From Maea johnstoni (taxonomy: Eukaryota > Annelida > Polychaeta > Spionida > Magelonidae): 64,000 bases of DNA. Every line of letters starts with the position of its first letter. The first letter of the stretch is position 1. Under the pieces are notes generated by a model, which was not told where the DNA came from, did not search any database, and saw only the letters and a list, made by a program, of their open reading frames with translations. Positions 22,261-33,900 of the stretch are shown in pieces. The stretch covers positions 17,850,873 through 17,914,872 of the forward strand of contig OZ012690.1 of assembly GCA_963942565.1 (NCBI GenBank), given 5' to 3'. A program made the translations under genes and the position numbers.

Positions 22261-23880
22261 TGTGTTGACACCCCCGCCAAAACACATAACAACCAGAACG
22301 AATCACACATCATCCGACCCCTACCAGAGCGACCTCTCCTCGAGCGACCTAATTTCGAGCGACTCGTTGACGTGCCGACCAGCATGTTAATTTATAAATA
22401 AAGTATATCTGAATTGATTACAACGAAAAAACAGACATTTATTCATTAAAATTGGAACTCGCGATCACATGTTTTTCTCTGGTGACATGTCAGTACATAG
22501 ATAGGTTGAATATTCGAAGTTAGAAGTAGTTTGATAATTCATTTCACGGCCGTAGTTCATTTCACGGCCGGTCGAGATTAGGTCATTTATTCCTTCATTT
22601 CCTTCTTCAAAGTCGCATTAAATCCCTTCCATAAAGTCAACGTCAGTAGTGAATATATGTTTCCTTTTTAGTTTACCAATAAATGTGAAGGGAAATGAAC
22701 ATAATATGACGCTGGCATGGCCAGGAAGCGAGCGAAGCTTTGGATGATCATTTTTTTTTACTTCTGACCAAAATACAGCATTGATTGACCGTAAATTAAT
22801 GGCATACAAAACATTACGATTTTAAACTGTCTTAAAATTTATATTTCGCAACTGATTTTGACGAGAATTCGATGGCCAGTAGAATGAATTCTGGCGGCTC
22901 TATCGATCTAAACCGCATTAAAATTGACCCACGGACAGGCGAGAAATTCAGTTTTAACTTGGATATAGTAGCGGCCACGGCGTGGTATGACCAGGAAGCG
23001 AGCCGAGAATTGAGCCACGGACGGGCGAGAAATTCAGTTTTAACGTGGATATACATGTAGTAGCGGCCACTTTCATTCATATTTCGCAACTGATTTTGAC
23101 GAGAATTCAATGGCCAGTACAATAAATTCTGGCGGTTCTATCGATCTAAACCGCAATGGTCAGTAGAATGAATTCAGGCGGTTCTAAACTGCATTATAAT
23201 TGAATTGCATTCATATTTCGCAACTGATTTTGACGAGAATTCAGTGGCCAGTACAATGAATTCTGGCGGTTCTATCGACCTAAACCGCAATGGTCAGTAG
23301 AATGAATTCAGGCGGTTCTAAACTGCATTCGAATTGAGCCACGGACGGGCGAGAAATTAAGTTTTAACGTGGATATACATGTAGAAGCGGCCACTTTCAT
23401 TCACGCACGTGCATTCATGCATTTCATCCAATGGGATGAAATGTAAGTGTTTGGTATTGTTGTACTGCACATTACGTCATTGTCGACCAATGAAATCGGT
23501 CGTTACTTAACCTACTAAAGAAATCCTCCAGAACGGAAGTCGTCCGCACGTTGAGTGATATTGTTGTCCCGCACGTTGAGTGATATTGTTGTCCCGCACG
23601 TGGGACGGTGACGACTTTCTGGGTCCCTGTATGTATTTCTTATAGTGACGTCATATACACTCACGCGCAATTGAGGGATTGCGAGGCTTCGCGAAAGGCC
23701 TACGGCCTTTCGAGCTTCGCTCGCTATAATGTCTAATTATAAAAGGAGCCGGTATGCGTAGCAGTCGGTAATTTGAGGGGTCGCATTGATAGGGGTCGCC
23801 AGAATAGGGGTCGGATGATTGTGATTCGACCAGAACGTCCGGGCCTGCCAGAGGCAGCGTTCCCGAGGGGGTCGACTAGA
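22261..23880. mobile_element. 1.6-kb element with long imperfect inverted ends and internal repeats
   Basis: The left end (22285-22380) and the reverse complement of the right end (23757-23855) share 'CGAATCACA', 'ATCATCCGACCCCTA', repeated 'GCGACC(C/T)CT' and 'CGACT'. Between them, blocks of about 130 bp repeat: 'TTTCGCAACTGATTTTGACG' starts at about 22843, 23082 and 23215, and 'CACGGACGGGCGAGAAATT' recurs. No protein is encoded. Base composition is GC-richer than the flanks. The boundaries are approximate. Confidence 0.6.
23681..23724. repeat. 20-bp stem hairpin
   Basis: GCGAGGCTTCGCGAAAGGCC and GGCCTTTCGAGCTTCGCTCGC pair around a TAC loop; the inner GAAAGGCC/GGCCTTTC is perfect. It lies close to the right end of the 1.6-kb element. 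Confidence 0.8.
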
Positions 23881-23911
23881 CAGGAAGCACGGCTGTATCA
23901 CAGTGTGCGAT

Positions 23912-23947
23912 CGTCCTAGCCACTCCACAAGTGGAGTGGCCAGGACG
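23912..23947. repeat. 17-bp stem hairpin with AA loop
   Basis: CGTCCTAGCCACTCCAC and GTGGAGTGGCCAGGACG pair at 16 of 17 positions around AA. It lies just outside the right inverted end of the 1.6-kb element. Confidence 0.85.
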
Positions 23948-24954
23948 ACTGACAGTGTGGCCATATCCTGTAATGTAAGAATTTACCTTGGATGATTTAC
24001 TAACATCAGAGAGATTAATTCAATATAATTATGAATTTGAATTAAAATGACTCGAGGCCATACAGTTAGTCCTTTATCCTTCACCAATAACTCAAGTAAA
24101 ATATCTTTCAGCAAGCCTGTAAATGCAATTATAATCACATGTATCAGTATTTACTATTTAAGATATTTCAACTAACTTTTCAAGTAACCTTACTCAATTA
24201 TCGCCCAGATATATAGAGAATACCAGTAAATTAGATGTCATATCTTAATCTACCAACTGCCATGGCAAATCAAGCATTGAAAGGCTGACCCTTACGTACT
24301 TCTTAGCTTAAGCAATTGCCATCTTATGTAGTGATATTGTCTTATCGTTTGTTTTTGTTTACCTGTGACCATTCGTGCACATGTCCTAAAGTGTGCCGCG
24401 ACATCTATCGGCTATTTAAAAGACTAAACCTCGACACTTCTGTGATTTGGATAATCATACCGAATTTATCCGCCAGGTGGCTGCGCACACTCAATGAAAT
24501 CAGGGAGCTTCTAATTGTGATTGATGTCTCTGATGAAATGTACCATATGATGTCTTGTGACACCGTGGCACTTTTTGTTTTTTACTTTCCTGAAACTTGA
24601 CAAGAATAGAGAACAAATTGCAATCATTTTCTAAACAATTCTTATTTATGGAAACTTTGATTCCGGTCTATTTTCACAGATTTTTGAAAATAAAAATATG
24701 CAAGTTACAGCAATTATGGAGCAGTATCAAGGAATTCGAGAACAACATTTTAACCCAAAATTGGCAGAGCTTAGAAATGCTCCATTTAATTTTGACCAAA
24801 AAAATTGTCATTTTATTCAATGCTCTTATCATAAAGACACTGGAATTGTGAGATTGTGGAAGATGCAGAGATGGAAAACATTTGCCAAAAAAAAATAGGA
24901 AAAAAGGAAGAATATAAATGTATACAAAAACTTATCAAATTCTATTTTATACAG

Positions 24955-25195
24955 ACTGGCCACTGATTGATTGATTGATGGAAGCCTTAATATTAGGCTT
25001 AGATTTAATAAAAGAATGGATATGTAACGAGAGACCAATTACTATACTGCGATAGAGTGAAGGCTTTTCTATGCCAGGGGTCTAGACTCTGGCCTACGTG
25101 TGACGCCACTAGGAGACAAAGACCACTGAGCCCAGGGCTCTGATATCGTTTACATTACTGAGAAAGTTGCACACCAACATGCGAAAAACACAACT
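24955..25195 (+). repeat. dispersed repeat R2
   Basis: Shares with 56810-56990, in order, 'GAGAGACCAATYAC', 'AGAGTGAAG', 'CCAGGGGTCT', 'CACTAGGAGACAA', 'ATCGTTTACATTA' and 'AGAAAGTTGC'. Unclassified; no inverted ends recognised. Confidence 0.75.
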
Positions 25196-25531
25196 TATGG
25201 GCTATTCGCCGCAGCCACATTGTTCAGGTTGACCGGCTGGTTTTATATCCACTTGCTTTTATTCATCTAAGCACTAGGGCTGTTGAGTACATGTATCTTA
25301 ATGCGATTTTCATATAACCCACGTCCTTATGTAAAATCATTCTTGTGAAGAGAATGACACCACCCTGCATGTGTCTTTGCTATCAAACGAAACATGAGCT
25401 CAGCAAAATCGAAATCAGCCGCGTAGTTGCTTCGAAGTTTTGATAGAATTGCTTGTTTTTCGCGATAATTATGCCAATTTTAAAAAACAACGAGTGTTCT
25501 TTCGTATATCATATTTTCTTCGAAATTCCAA

Positions 25532-25780
25532 TGGCAGGGATGGCCAAGTGGTTGCGAGGTTCATGAGTTCGCAGGTTCGACACCCAAAAAGCGGGTTGGC
25601 TTGGTCGCCATATAGATGTGTGGCGTTGTGGAGGGCTGTCTTTGATCCTTATGCAAGTGAAAGACCCCTTGGATATATTTATGAAGAGGAGGGAATTTCT
25701 TCAAGGTTCTAGCGTTGTATCTCGTCGCGATGTGACCTAAGCTGTTGAAAGCGACGTAAAAACCCATATCTTCCTTCATT
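25532..25780 (+). mobile_element. second tRNA-derived SINE
   Basis: The head has an A box (TGGCCAAGTGG, 25541) and a B box (GGTTCGACACC, 25573) at tRNA spacing, then an unrelated body ending 'GACGTAAAAACCC'. It is flanked by similar GAAATTCCAAT and GAATTCCATTT, a likely target duplication. It is a different family from the SINE at 9514. Confidence 0.68.
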
Positions 25781-26300
25781 CCGAATTCCATTTGCAAATG
25801 CCCTTGATTGCACAAACGGTTTAGGAAATGATCAGAGAGAGATGATAAATGATTAGCTAAGAGTAGTTTCTTATCTCTCAGGTCTATCTTTATAGCACAA
25901 CTGCAAGACTTCTTGGAATCTTTTGATAAAGAAAAGAGGGTTTACAGGCACTGATGTCCATGACTTCATGTATATACAAAGGCCAGAAGCAAAGGTTGAG
26001 ATACATGTAGTTCATCAATATTGAACCTAACTTTTCATCTGATGTTGTTGCCGTTGTCTATTTTATGCATACTGTCCATATGATAACAGGAGTGGGAAAA
26101 TATGTAGGGTTTATGTCTGAACTAAGATACATGTAACCTTGGAGTAAAAGTTTTTACTTTTCTATGATCTTGAGATGATGTATCAAACACTAATACCGGT
26201 ACATCAATATAAAGGATTTAAGAAAACTATTCAACAATAATTCATACGGTCTTAATTTTAAGGAAATTCTATGTTTCAGAACATTTTCGCATATTTCATT

Positions 26301-26500
26301 NNNNNNNNNNNNNNNNNNNNNNNNNNNNNNNNNNNNNNNNNNNNNNNNNNNNNNNNNNNNNNNNNNNNNNNNNNNNNNNNNNNNNNNNNNNNNNNNNNNN
26401 NNNNNNNNNNNNNNNNNNNNNNNNNNNNNNNNNNNNNNNNNNNNNNNNNNNNNNNNNNNNNNNNNNNNNNNNNNNNNNNNNNNNNNNNNNNNNNNNNNNN
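26301..26500. other. assembly gap of 200 N
   Basis: A run of N. The round size suggests an unmeasured gap. It lies in the interval where the missing FAT4 3' exons would be expected. Confidence 1.
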
Positions 26501-27428
26501 TCCTGCCAGGTCACTATACAGGTAGTAGTGTACAGGTAAATCTTTAGGTAAATAGACACTGAGACCTGTGTCCACAGATTACCTGGTTCTAGAGGCCAGA
26601 ATTGGACTACCTGGGTGCTGATTAAAAGACATACTTCACACTTGTTCTAGGTAATTACAGGTGCGATTAATTAGCTCAATTAGCCCACCTTGAAGCTTCT
26701 GTATGATGTCACAGCTTGAGGAGAACATTATAAGGGATTAGTGCATTTATCACTCTTTTCTCAAGAGTTGCACTGCTCATGATACCTTTTGATGGGTCAT
26801 TATACTAAGAGGTTTATGAATGAGTCAAGTATAGATATGAGATATGGTACAATCAATCTGTCCTGTGAACAGTTATATCAAAGGTCGTACTATCATCAGT
26901 ATAATTTTTGGTTTGTTTAGAAGACTGTGTTTACTGTATAAAACCTTAGCACCAATTTAGTAGTGATTAAAATCAATTCTAAATACCTTTTAAAATATCC
27001 GTACAAAAAAATGAACATACAATAGCAGAAAAAACATTCAGGGTATAACTGTGGCCCGGCATTATTTAAATACCTAATAAATCAAGAGAGCGGGGATAGA
27101 GATGTATATCTAGTTTGCTGAAATTGGGCATGTCTGACTAGGCATACCAGGCATAGCATACTGCTACTTGATAGGTAATTTACATGTATTTGGCTTACAA
27201 GCATTGTTCACAGGAATCAGATCCCCTGTATGGTAGCAACAGGGCTGTATAAATCAGCATAGGAAATTGAGGTACAGAGGGAAAAGACAATGCGATTTAT
27301 TCAGTTCACTGAGAGGGTTCTTTCATGGTGGTGATTGCCTAACATTCTCGGTTCCTTCCCTCATTCCTGACTAGTGAATCATGATGTCATTTTAACTATC
27401 ACTGTAAGTGAGAAATGCTAATGTTTAG

Positions 27429-27430
27429 TT

Positions 27431-27526
<96 letters not shown>

Positions 27527-27612
27527 CTCTGACTCTTACTCTCTCAAAACTCTCTCACTTTCATCTCTGTCTGCCCTCCCTGCTCTCCCCCCCCCTCTCC
27601 CTGCTCCCCCCC

Positions 27613-27646
<34 letters not shown>

Positions 27647-27650
27647 ATCT

Positions 27651-27720
<70 letters not shown>

Positions 27721-27725
27721 ACTCA

Positions 27726-27807
<82 letters not shown>

Positions 27808-27860
27808 TCTCTCTCTCCCCTTCCTCCCTCCACCTCTCTGTCTGTCCTGTCTGTCCTGCC

Positions 27861-27914
<54 letters not shown>

Positions 27915-28032
27915 ACTCACTCACTCACTCCCTCACTCACTCACTCACTCACTCACTCACATTCTCCTCTCTCTTACTCTCTTCCACTCTGACTCTTACT
28001 CTCTCACTTTCCGTCTCTGTCTGCCTCTCCTG

Positions 28033-28094
<62 letters not shown>

Positions 28095-28101
28095 CTCTCC
28101 T

Positions 28102-28140
<39 letters not shown>
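27429..28140 (+). repeat. CT-rich microsatellite
   Basis: About 700 bases of (CT)n with an (ACTC)n block near 27910-27958 and duplicated 'TCTTCCACTCTGACTCTTAC' blocks at 27521 and 27969. The strand is almost all pyrimidine. Ser/Leu and Arg/Glu frames here are artefacts. Confidence 0.97.
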
Positions 28141-28142
<2 letters not shown>

Positions 28143-28604
28143 ACCTACATTTCACATTTTCCTATATTCCCTCATGAATCACAGAAATAAAATTACCAAC
28201 ATATATTCTTATTTCCCTTGTTTTTCTCCATAATTCTGCTTTTGACTAAATTTTCATGAATACTCATACAACCCTTATATTTTCCCCATAACTCTTCTCT
28301 TGACTCCTTCACCCAGGTCTAAGGCCAGGTGGTTTATATTAAGCTCTGTTTCTGGGGAGATTAAGGAAAAACATGCGTGATGACTAAACCTGTCGCCTCC
28401 TTCCCATCACCCACGAGTTATGCTGGTGTATCTTCAATTTTTCAGCTCGCATTTCACGAGTAAACACTCATCAAACATATGTGTTTATTTGCACTGGAAA
28501 AAATCTGCCCGGCTGCAGATGGATGCAGGGGGAAGGGAGGTGCACTTTCTCTCTGATAACCTTACTAGACCTCTGAACCATCAGCTGTGCTCAGGCCGTC
28601 TAAC

Positions 28605-28777
28605 GTAGACGCTAATATCTCAGAAATGCTTCAAATTTCAAGAAAGATTTGAATGAAAGTTGGCTTATATCATCTAAATAGCAATTTTTCTTCAAATTGT
28701 TTTCAAAATATTCCATAAATACTGAAATATTCTTAAAATTGTCAGATCATGTGAGCTCTTTGGGCTGGTATGGGTTA
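28605..28777 (+). repeat. dispersed repeat R3
   Basis: Related to 49675-49858: both have 'TTTGAATGAAAGTTG', a central run of A/T words with 'CTTCAAA' or 'CTTTACCTTCAAA', and 'AAATTGTCAGAT' / 'AAAGTTGTCAGAT', ending near GGTTAAA / CAGTTAAA. Possibly another TTAA-ended element. Confidence 0.55.
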
Positions 28778-29625
28778 AACCAGCAACAGCCCCTGGTAGA
28801 GGCACCTGCAAGCCAAGCACAGTATAGCGAGTCTGTTTTTTCCATTTGCTAGTGCCAGTTACTGGAAAATACCACTGAGTGTTTTGATATGGGACCGTTC
28901 TTTGAAGATTGCCTCCTTCAGATGTGACACAGGAGTAGATTTGTTACTTGCACATAAGTTAAGAAATCTGGCTCAGATCTTATTCAATATATCTTGAAAA
29001 GACCATTGGCATGGTGTTGTATTTCATTTTTAAAGGATAGTATTCTTATTTGATATAATCTATACATTCAAGTATATCTCCCTCATTTGAACTTATTCCA
29101 CCCCATAATAGTACCAAAGTGGTTAGGAAAAAAATGTAAATCAAAAAAAATATTTCATATCAAATCAAATAATGTTTTTACAAAGATAAACATTTTTGTA
29201 AAGAGTAAGGAAATTTGATACATAATGAGTAAATTAAAATTTAAAAAATTAAATGCAAAACCAGCTTGAGAATAATTTCGTTTTTTGTGTTTTTGCCAAT
29301 GGTCTTAAAACTAAGATTTAGAGGTTTTCATAACTTGCATAATTTTCCCTTGAACAGTATATCTGAGAGAAAGAGCACCATCCACACAGTTCATAAGCTA
29401 GCTGACTTTAAGAAAGCTAGGACGTGTGACGGTTCGCCTAAGGGGGGCAGGTTTTCCGTATGAAATGTCCGAGGTGAAATTCCTCGCTCGCGGTTCACGG
29501 CAAATGAGGTACCTCGCAGAAACTTAGCCGCCCCGGGTGAAAAAATGGCAGGAATGCCAGAAAGATTTTAGGACCCCGTGACAGAACTCACAATACTCAT
29601 AACACAGGTGGTATACCAAGGAGGG

Positions 29626-29853
29626 GGTTAACTCATTTATCACCAAAATACATACCCTGGTGATATGATAAATTTCAGTATATCTCAAAAACGAAGGGAA
29701 AATTATTTTCAAAAAATATTTAAAGATATTCATTTCCAGAATAAGAAACAACATTTTTACAGATATTTTAAGGAATTCAATGTAGTAAATATATTTATTT
29801 TATTTGTATCTATTTAGGACAATCTGCACACTTTGGAGATGAAAGGGTTAACA
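29626..29853. mobile_element. TTAA-ended element, family B
   Basis: Left end TTAACTCATTTATCACCAAA; right end, reversed, TTAACCCTTTCATCTCCAAA: 16 of 20 positions agree. The 228-bp AT-rich interior has no coding potential. The ends resemble the TTAACCCATTCATNCC termini at 20443, 29862, 31888, 32997, 45906, 56420 and 57890. Confidence 0.7.
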
Positions 29854-29861
29854 AATAAATG

Positions 29862-30054
29862 TTAACCCATTCATGCCTGGAGTGTCTGATATTCTTACAC
29901 TTGATGGACAACCCTAACCCTCACCAAAGTAATTGAAATTCAAGACGTTCATGTACATTCAGAAATTATATGTCCACTGAAAACATAAACCCTTTGTCAT
30001 ATATTTTTGATATAATGAATTAAATTCAAAGATTTCTCAAACACCAAAGAGTTA
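29862..30054. mobile_element. TTAA-ended element, family B, adjacent copy
   Basis: Begins TTAACCCATTCATGCCTGGA, 8 bases after the previous element, and probably ends at 'ACCAAAGAGTTAA'. The right end agrees only weakly, so the limit is tentative. Confidence 0.5.
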
Positions 30055-30306
30055 AAATGATATTTTTCTGAAAAACAACTGAGCTGTTTCTTTCACCTGC
30101 CCCACCCCCAGGCTTGTCTAACAAAATCATATTTAACTGCCAAGATGCGACAATGCCCTATACACAACACACCTTTACACTTTTAACTCGGGTATTTAAA
30201 GTTTTTACCGCGTTAAAAGATAAGGAGCAACAAATCACCATCACGGCTTCCCTCAAAAAAGGTTCTTAATGTGGAATATTAGTTATCTGTCAGAGTTGCG
30301 ACAATT

Positions 30307-30320
30307 GTCACCATGGCAAC
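30307..30320. promoter_or_regulatory. X-box-like (RFX) palindrome
   Basis: GTCACCATGGCAAC agrees with the RFX X-box consensus (GTNRCC...RGYAAC). It lies 566 bases past the last FAT4 exon found. Function is inference. Confidence 0.35.
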
Positions 30321-30885
30321 AGGCCCAGCACTGGGTAAAGAAATTTATGGTACTATTTGTTGGGGTTTAACGAAATGTTATCTTGTCATTTAGAGGTCAC
30401 TGAAGGTCAGAGAGGGACAGATGACTAATTGTGGGTTGTGATTGTGAACCGGGGTACCGACAGGGTACCCTTATACCCCAGGGGTAGGGCATCCACGCAT
30501 ACAAAGGCTAGTGGCTAAAACAGACAGTAAACAAATTATTCAGTATTCAATATCAGCAAGACCCTTTATTAGTCTTTCTTGAGGTAAATGATTAAATATC
30601 AGTCATAGATATTGAGATCAAGGAAAGAAATTCAGATGATCAATGGGATCTATTACTATTTATTCCCCTTAACAATGCTCAGAACTTTCAGGGTTTCATC
30701 AACATAGAAAAAAACTGAAAATGGGGAAAGATAAAAACACATCATAAAAATATCTGCATGGGTAAACCATGTTGCAAAATTATCATAAACAGTACCCCAC
30801 AACACTGTACATTTATAACACAACCATTGATAGCCTTATCAATGATGGGACATCAATCACAAATGTTAAATAATCTGGTACTTAC

Positions 30886-30993
30886 TCAAAGGTGCCCTTA
30901 GAGACGGTTGCATAGCAACTACTGTCGCCATTTTTGCAGCTGGAGCATCGTGCGTCGCCTTCTGGACATGATGAGACTTTCAGCGTACCGACC
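30886..30993 (-). CDS. FAT4: FAT4-like exon 7: laminin-G continuation, apparent frame shift
   Basis: The acceptor TTTTATTCAG|GTC and donor GA|GTAAGT are both good. Entering in the phase left by the previous exon gives VGTLKVSSCPE, which fits the laminin-G strand that follows 'VREKT'. That frame then meets a stop. One base over, the rest reads GDARCSSCKNGDSSCYATV without a stop. One surplus A in 'CCAGAAAGGCG' (about 30958-30964) would explain this, either as a sequence error or a real lesion. Alternatively, an internal acceptor at CCAG|AAAGGC starts the exon later and keeps the frame. Confidence 0.65.
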
Positions 30994-33900
30994 TGAATAA
31001 AATAGAGAAATAAAACATGTATAAAAACGACCACTTCAGTCTTACAGTTATACAATTATTGTTGTCTTTGTCATATTTTTGTTGTTAGATTGATTACCAC
31101 TCTGAAATGAAGAAAAGTAAAAGAAAGAGAGTAGGTAAAATTATGATGACATGCTGTTGGTGGCTAATTTCGCCAATACAAAATGATGCAAAGATCTGAA
31201 AAATGAAAACCTGGCATATGGATACTCATCTGAAAGTACTCAGTGAGAGCTATCCAATGAATACCAACATGACAGTGTTCAGATGGTTTTCAAATATTTT
31301 TACATCCTTGTGCTTTGGACGAAAGTAGCCTCAGCAGTGGAAGGGTTAAACATGCACTATCTCCAAATGGCTCATTATTACAAGGGTGACCTCTACTAAC
31401 AGCTGATGACCCTTGATGTACATGGCAAATTTACTGCAGAGACTTGAGTAGTTTTTCTTAAGATAAAGGGTCCCAGGCGGGTGCTATTTCAGTGTAAGTT
31501 TCCTTTGAACATATAAACATATACTATCTAATACAGTTTGACAGAAATTGCTTGGCTATATTTTTAGTTAAATGCAAATACCTTTCATATTGTAGAGAAA
31601 GATAAAATAATGATAAATTGGTTTTTGTATGTGCCAGAAATATCTACTGTATACATTTTTTCATGGATGGTGAGTTTTTTGAGAAGTTACGGATGTTTTC
31701 TTTAGTTCCAATTCTTTTCAACCCCTCTCTGCCTCCTGTGGCGAGTATTTGTTTTTTCTAGGGAAACATAACATTAAGAATATATACAGAAAATCGCTCT
31801 CTGGCTGTTGATTCTGAGATTCTTTCTTGGCGAGTAATTTGACCCTCTTTGGCATTAGAGACCAGGGAGTTCCTGTAAGCTGTTATTTTAACCCGCTCAT
31901 TCCCAGAATTTCTCCTGAGAAACTTCTTCCTAATATTTTACTTGAAAATCACTTTTTGTTTTGGTGCACGAATTAGCATAAAATGTCAAGGAAAGTTGTT
32001 GGTTGTGTTCTGACTAACATTCCAAGCTTATGTGGGGATGCTCTCAACTCTAAGTCTGTTCAGTATCAATACCTTGTTCCCCAGACTGCATATCGCTATC
32101 AATTTAACTAAACAGGACTCAAAACATACGTCATAAGACTGACAGGGTAGAGAGGTTCATTTCCCTTCAACTCTCGTTAATCATCCGCCCAGTGTGAGAG
32201 AGGTTCAGTTGAGACAGTCTAAATAAGATGTCAGCCCCCTACCCCATCTCTTCCCTGCTTCAACCATACCATCATGAACACAAATATATAAAATGAAAGA
32301 CTAAAGGAAATAGAAGCATGAAACTCGCCATTTTTTCTAAAAAAGAATGGGCAAATTTAAGAGAAAATTGAAAAATGCTGAAAATTTGAACAAGATTGGC
32401 AAATTTTGGAATATTTATCATATTTAGATAACATTTGGCAACTCGGTAATACATGTACTTGGAATGCCAATGATTCTAGTTATTTCAGTATATTTCTTTA
32501 AAGAGAAATGCATCTCCAGCTACAGAGCAATTTTTGGTGAGTACATGTACTATATACCTACCTAACCAACACTGCAGGTACTAAACTATTCATTTATATG
32601 AGAACATTTTAATTTTTACATTCTTAATCTAATCCTTCAGTGGTAATAATTTATATGATGAGGATCAAAATTTTCAAATTTTCCTAATTTTTATGATCCA
32701 CTATCTTGCTTGAGGGGCTAGGAGGCCAGGAGGTTGATCATTGATATATAGGTCCTACTAATTAAAACCAGTCAAACGAGAGTAATTTCTCGCAGATTTG
32801 CACTCAAGGAAACCTTAGGTTGACAGACTACTGGGGAGCCTAAGCAAAAATAAACCGGCACATTTTTCCGGTTTCTCCCTTTCTAGAATTTCTAGTCTCA
32901 GCGGGTAGCAGTTTTACACCACGGAAATCTAGTGCTAGTATTACAGGTAATAAGAAAACTGATATGAACTGGCGAGGGCATGTTTTTTAACCTATTCATC
33001 CCTGTTATGCACTTTTGCATACAAAACCTAAGTCAAAATTGAATGTTCAACACAATACAAATGTAAAATAGCACTTTTGAAATAAAAGAAATATTACATT
33101 TTCAATAGTAACTCAAAATTTGAATTTCGGTAAAAACTAAAATTGCATTTTCAAAACAATATGACAGTATATGTATTTTCACAAAAAAATTATTAAAGAA
33201 GTTTTGTTCAGAGGAAAATGACTATTATCTCTATTCCACTATACCATCCATGAATTTATTTATTTTCTAAAAATATATACACATACTAGACCAAGAGACC
33301 ATTTATACCAAAATAGCTATAATGCTGTAGCTATAATGTGTCTTTAAGGTTTTGTCTAAAAAATGTCAAATTCAACCCCTGATTCCCAAATTTCTAAACC
33401 AGCTATATAGGAAAGTCTTGACATATAGTACCAACAGAGCAAACTGCTCTACCACCCAGAAAACACGGACCACTGACTGGCATTCTACTCTCATACTCTC
33501 GGCAAATCTGGGGAAGGAAAAAAAAGTCCTGTTTACATTTTTGCCTGGCAGCAGTATGTCTCGCAGCACCTGACTAGTAAAACAGCAGCTCCCAAACACA
33601 CTAAATCATCCAACATCTGCTCCACAGGCTAGATATTGTGGAATGATTATATTTAAACTCTGACTTGGGTAATTCATGGGCAAGAGGCACCAACTTTCCA
33701 CAAAATCAGGAGTAACAGATTGCAGACACACTGCCTCTCGGAGGCAAGACAAGTGTGCTGTCAGAAAGCGCATTGAGATATCCCAAAACCATCTGGGAAA
33801 AGTTAACATGGCAAAAAATAATGCTTCATAGAATCCTAGAGGTTGATAGTAGACATGGGTCATAAGAGATTCATAGGTTATCCTATAGACACCTGTTCTA

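Larger units (their letters stand above)
21051..30885. other. interval between GTPBP8 and the last FAT4 exon found
   Basis: No host exon is recognised in 9.8 kb, though FAT4 still lacks its laminin-G, transmembrane and cytoplasmic exons. The interval is filled by two transposon-like units, a SINE, dispersed repeats, the gap, a 700-base CT array and TTAA-ended elements. The 94-codon frame at 24316-24600 shows no family likeness or splice support. Confidence 0.6.

Noticed and set aside
24316-24600. 94-codon frame with several cysteines
   Set aside because: No recognisable family, no flanking splice signals, typical chance length.
25530-25605. tRNA-Ser or tRNA-Leu gene
   Set aside because: The promoter boxes fit, but no paired acceptor stem is visible and a SINE body and likely target duplication follow.
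27415-28233. 272-codon Ser/Leu frame and the opposite Arg/Glu frame
   Set aside because: Entirely CT/GA microsatellite; no domain, no splice context.
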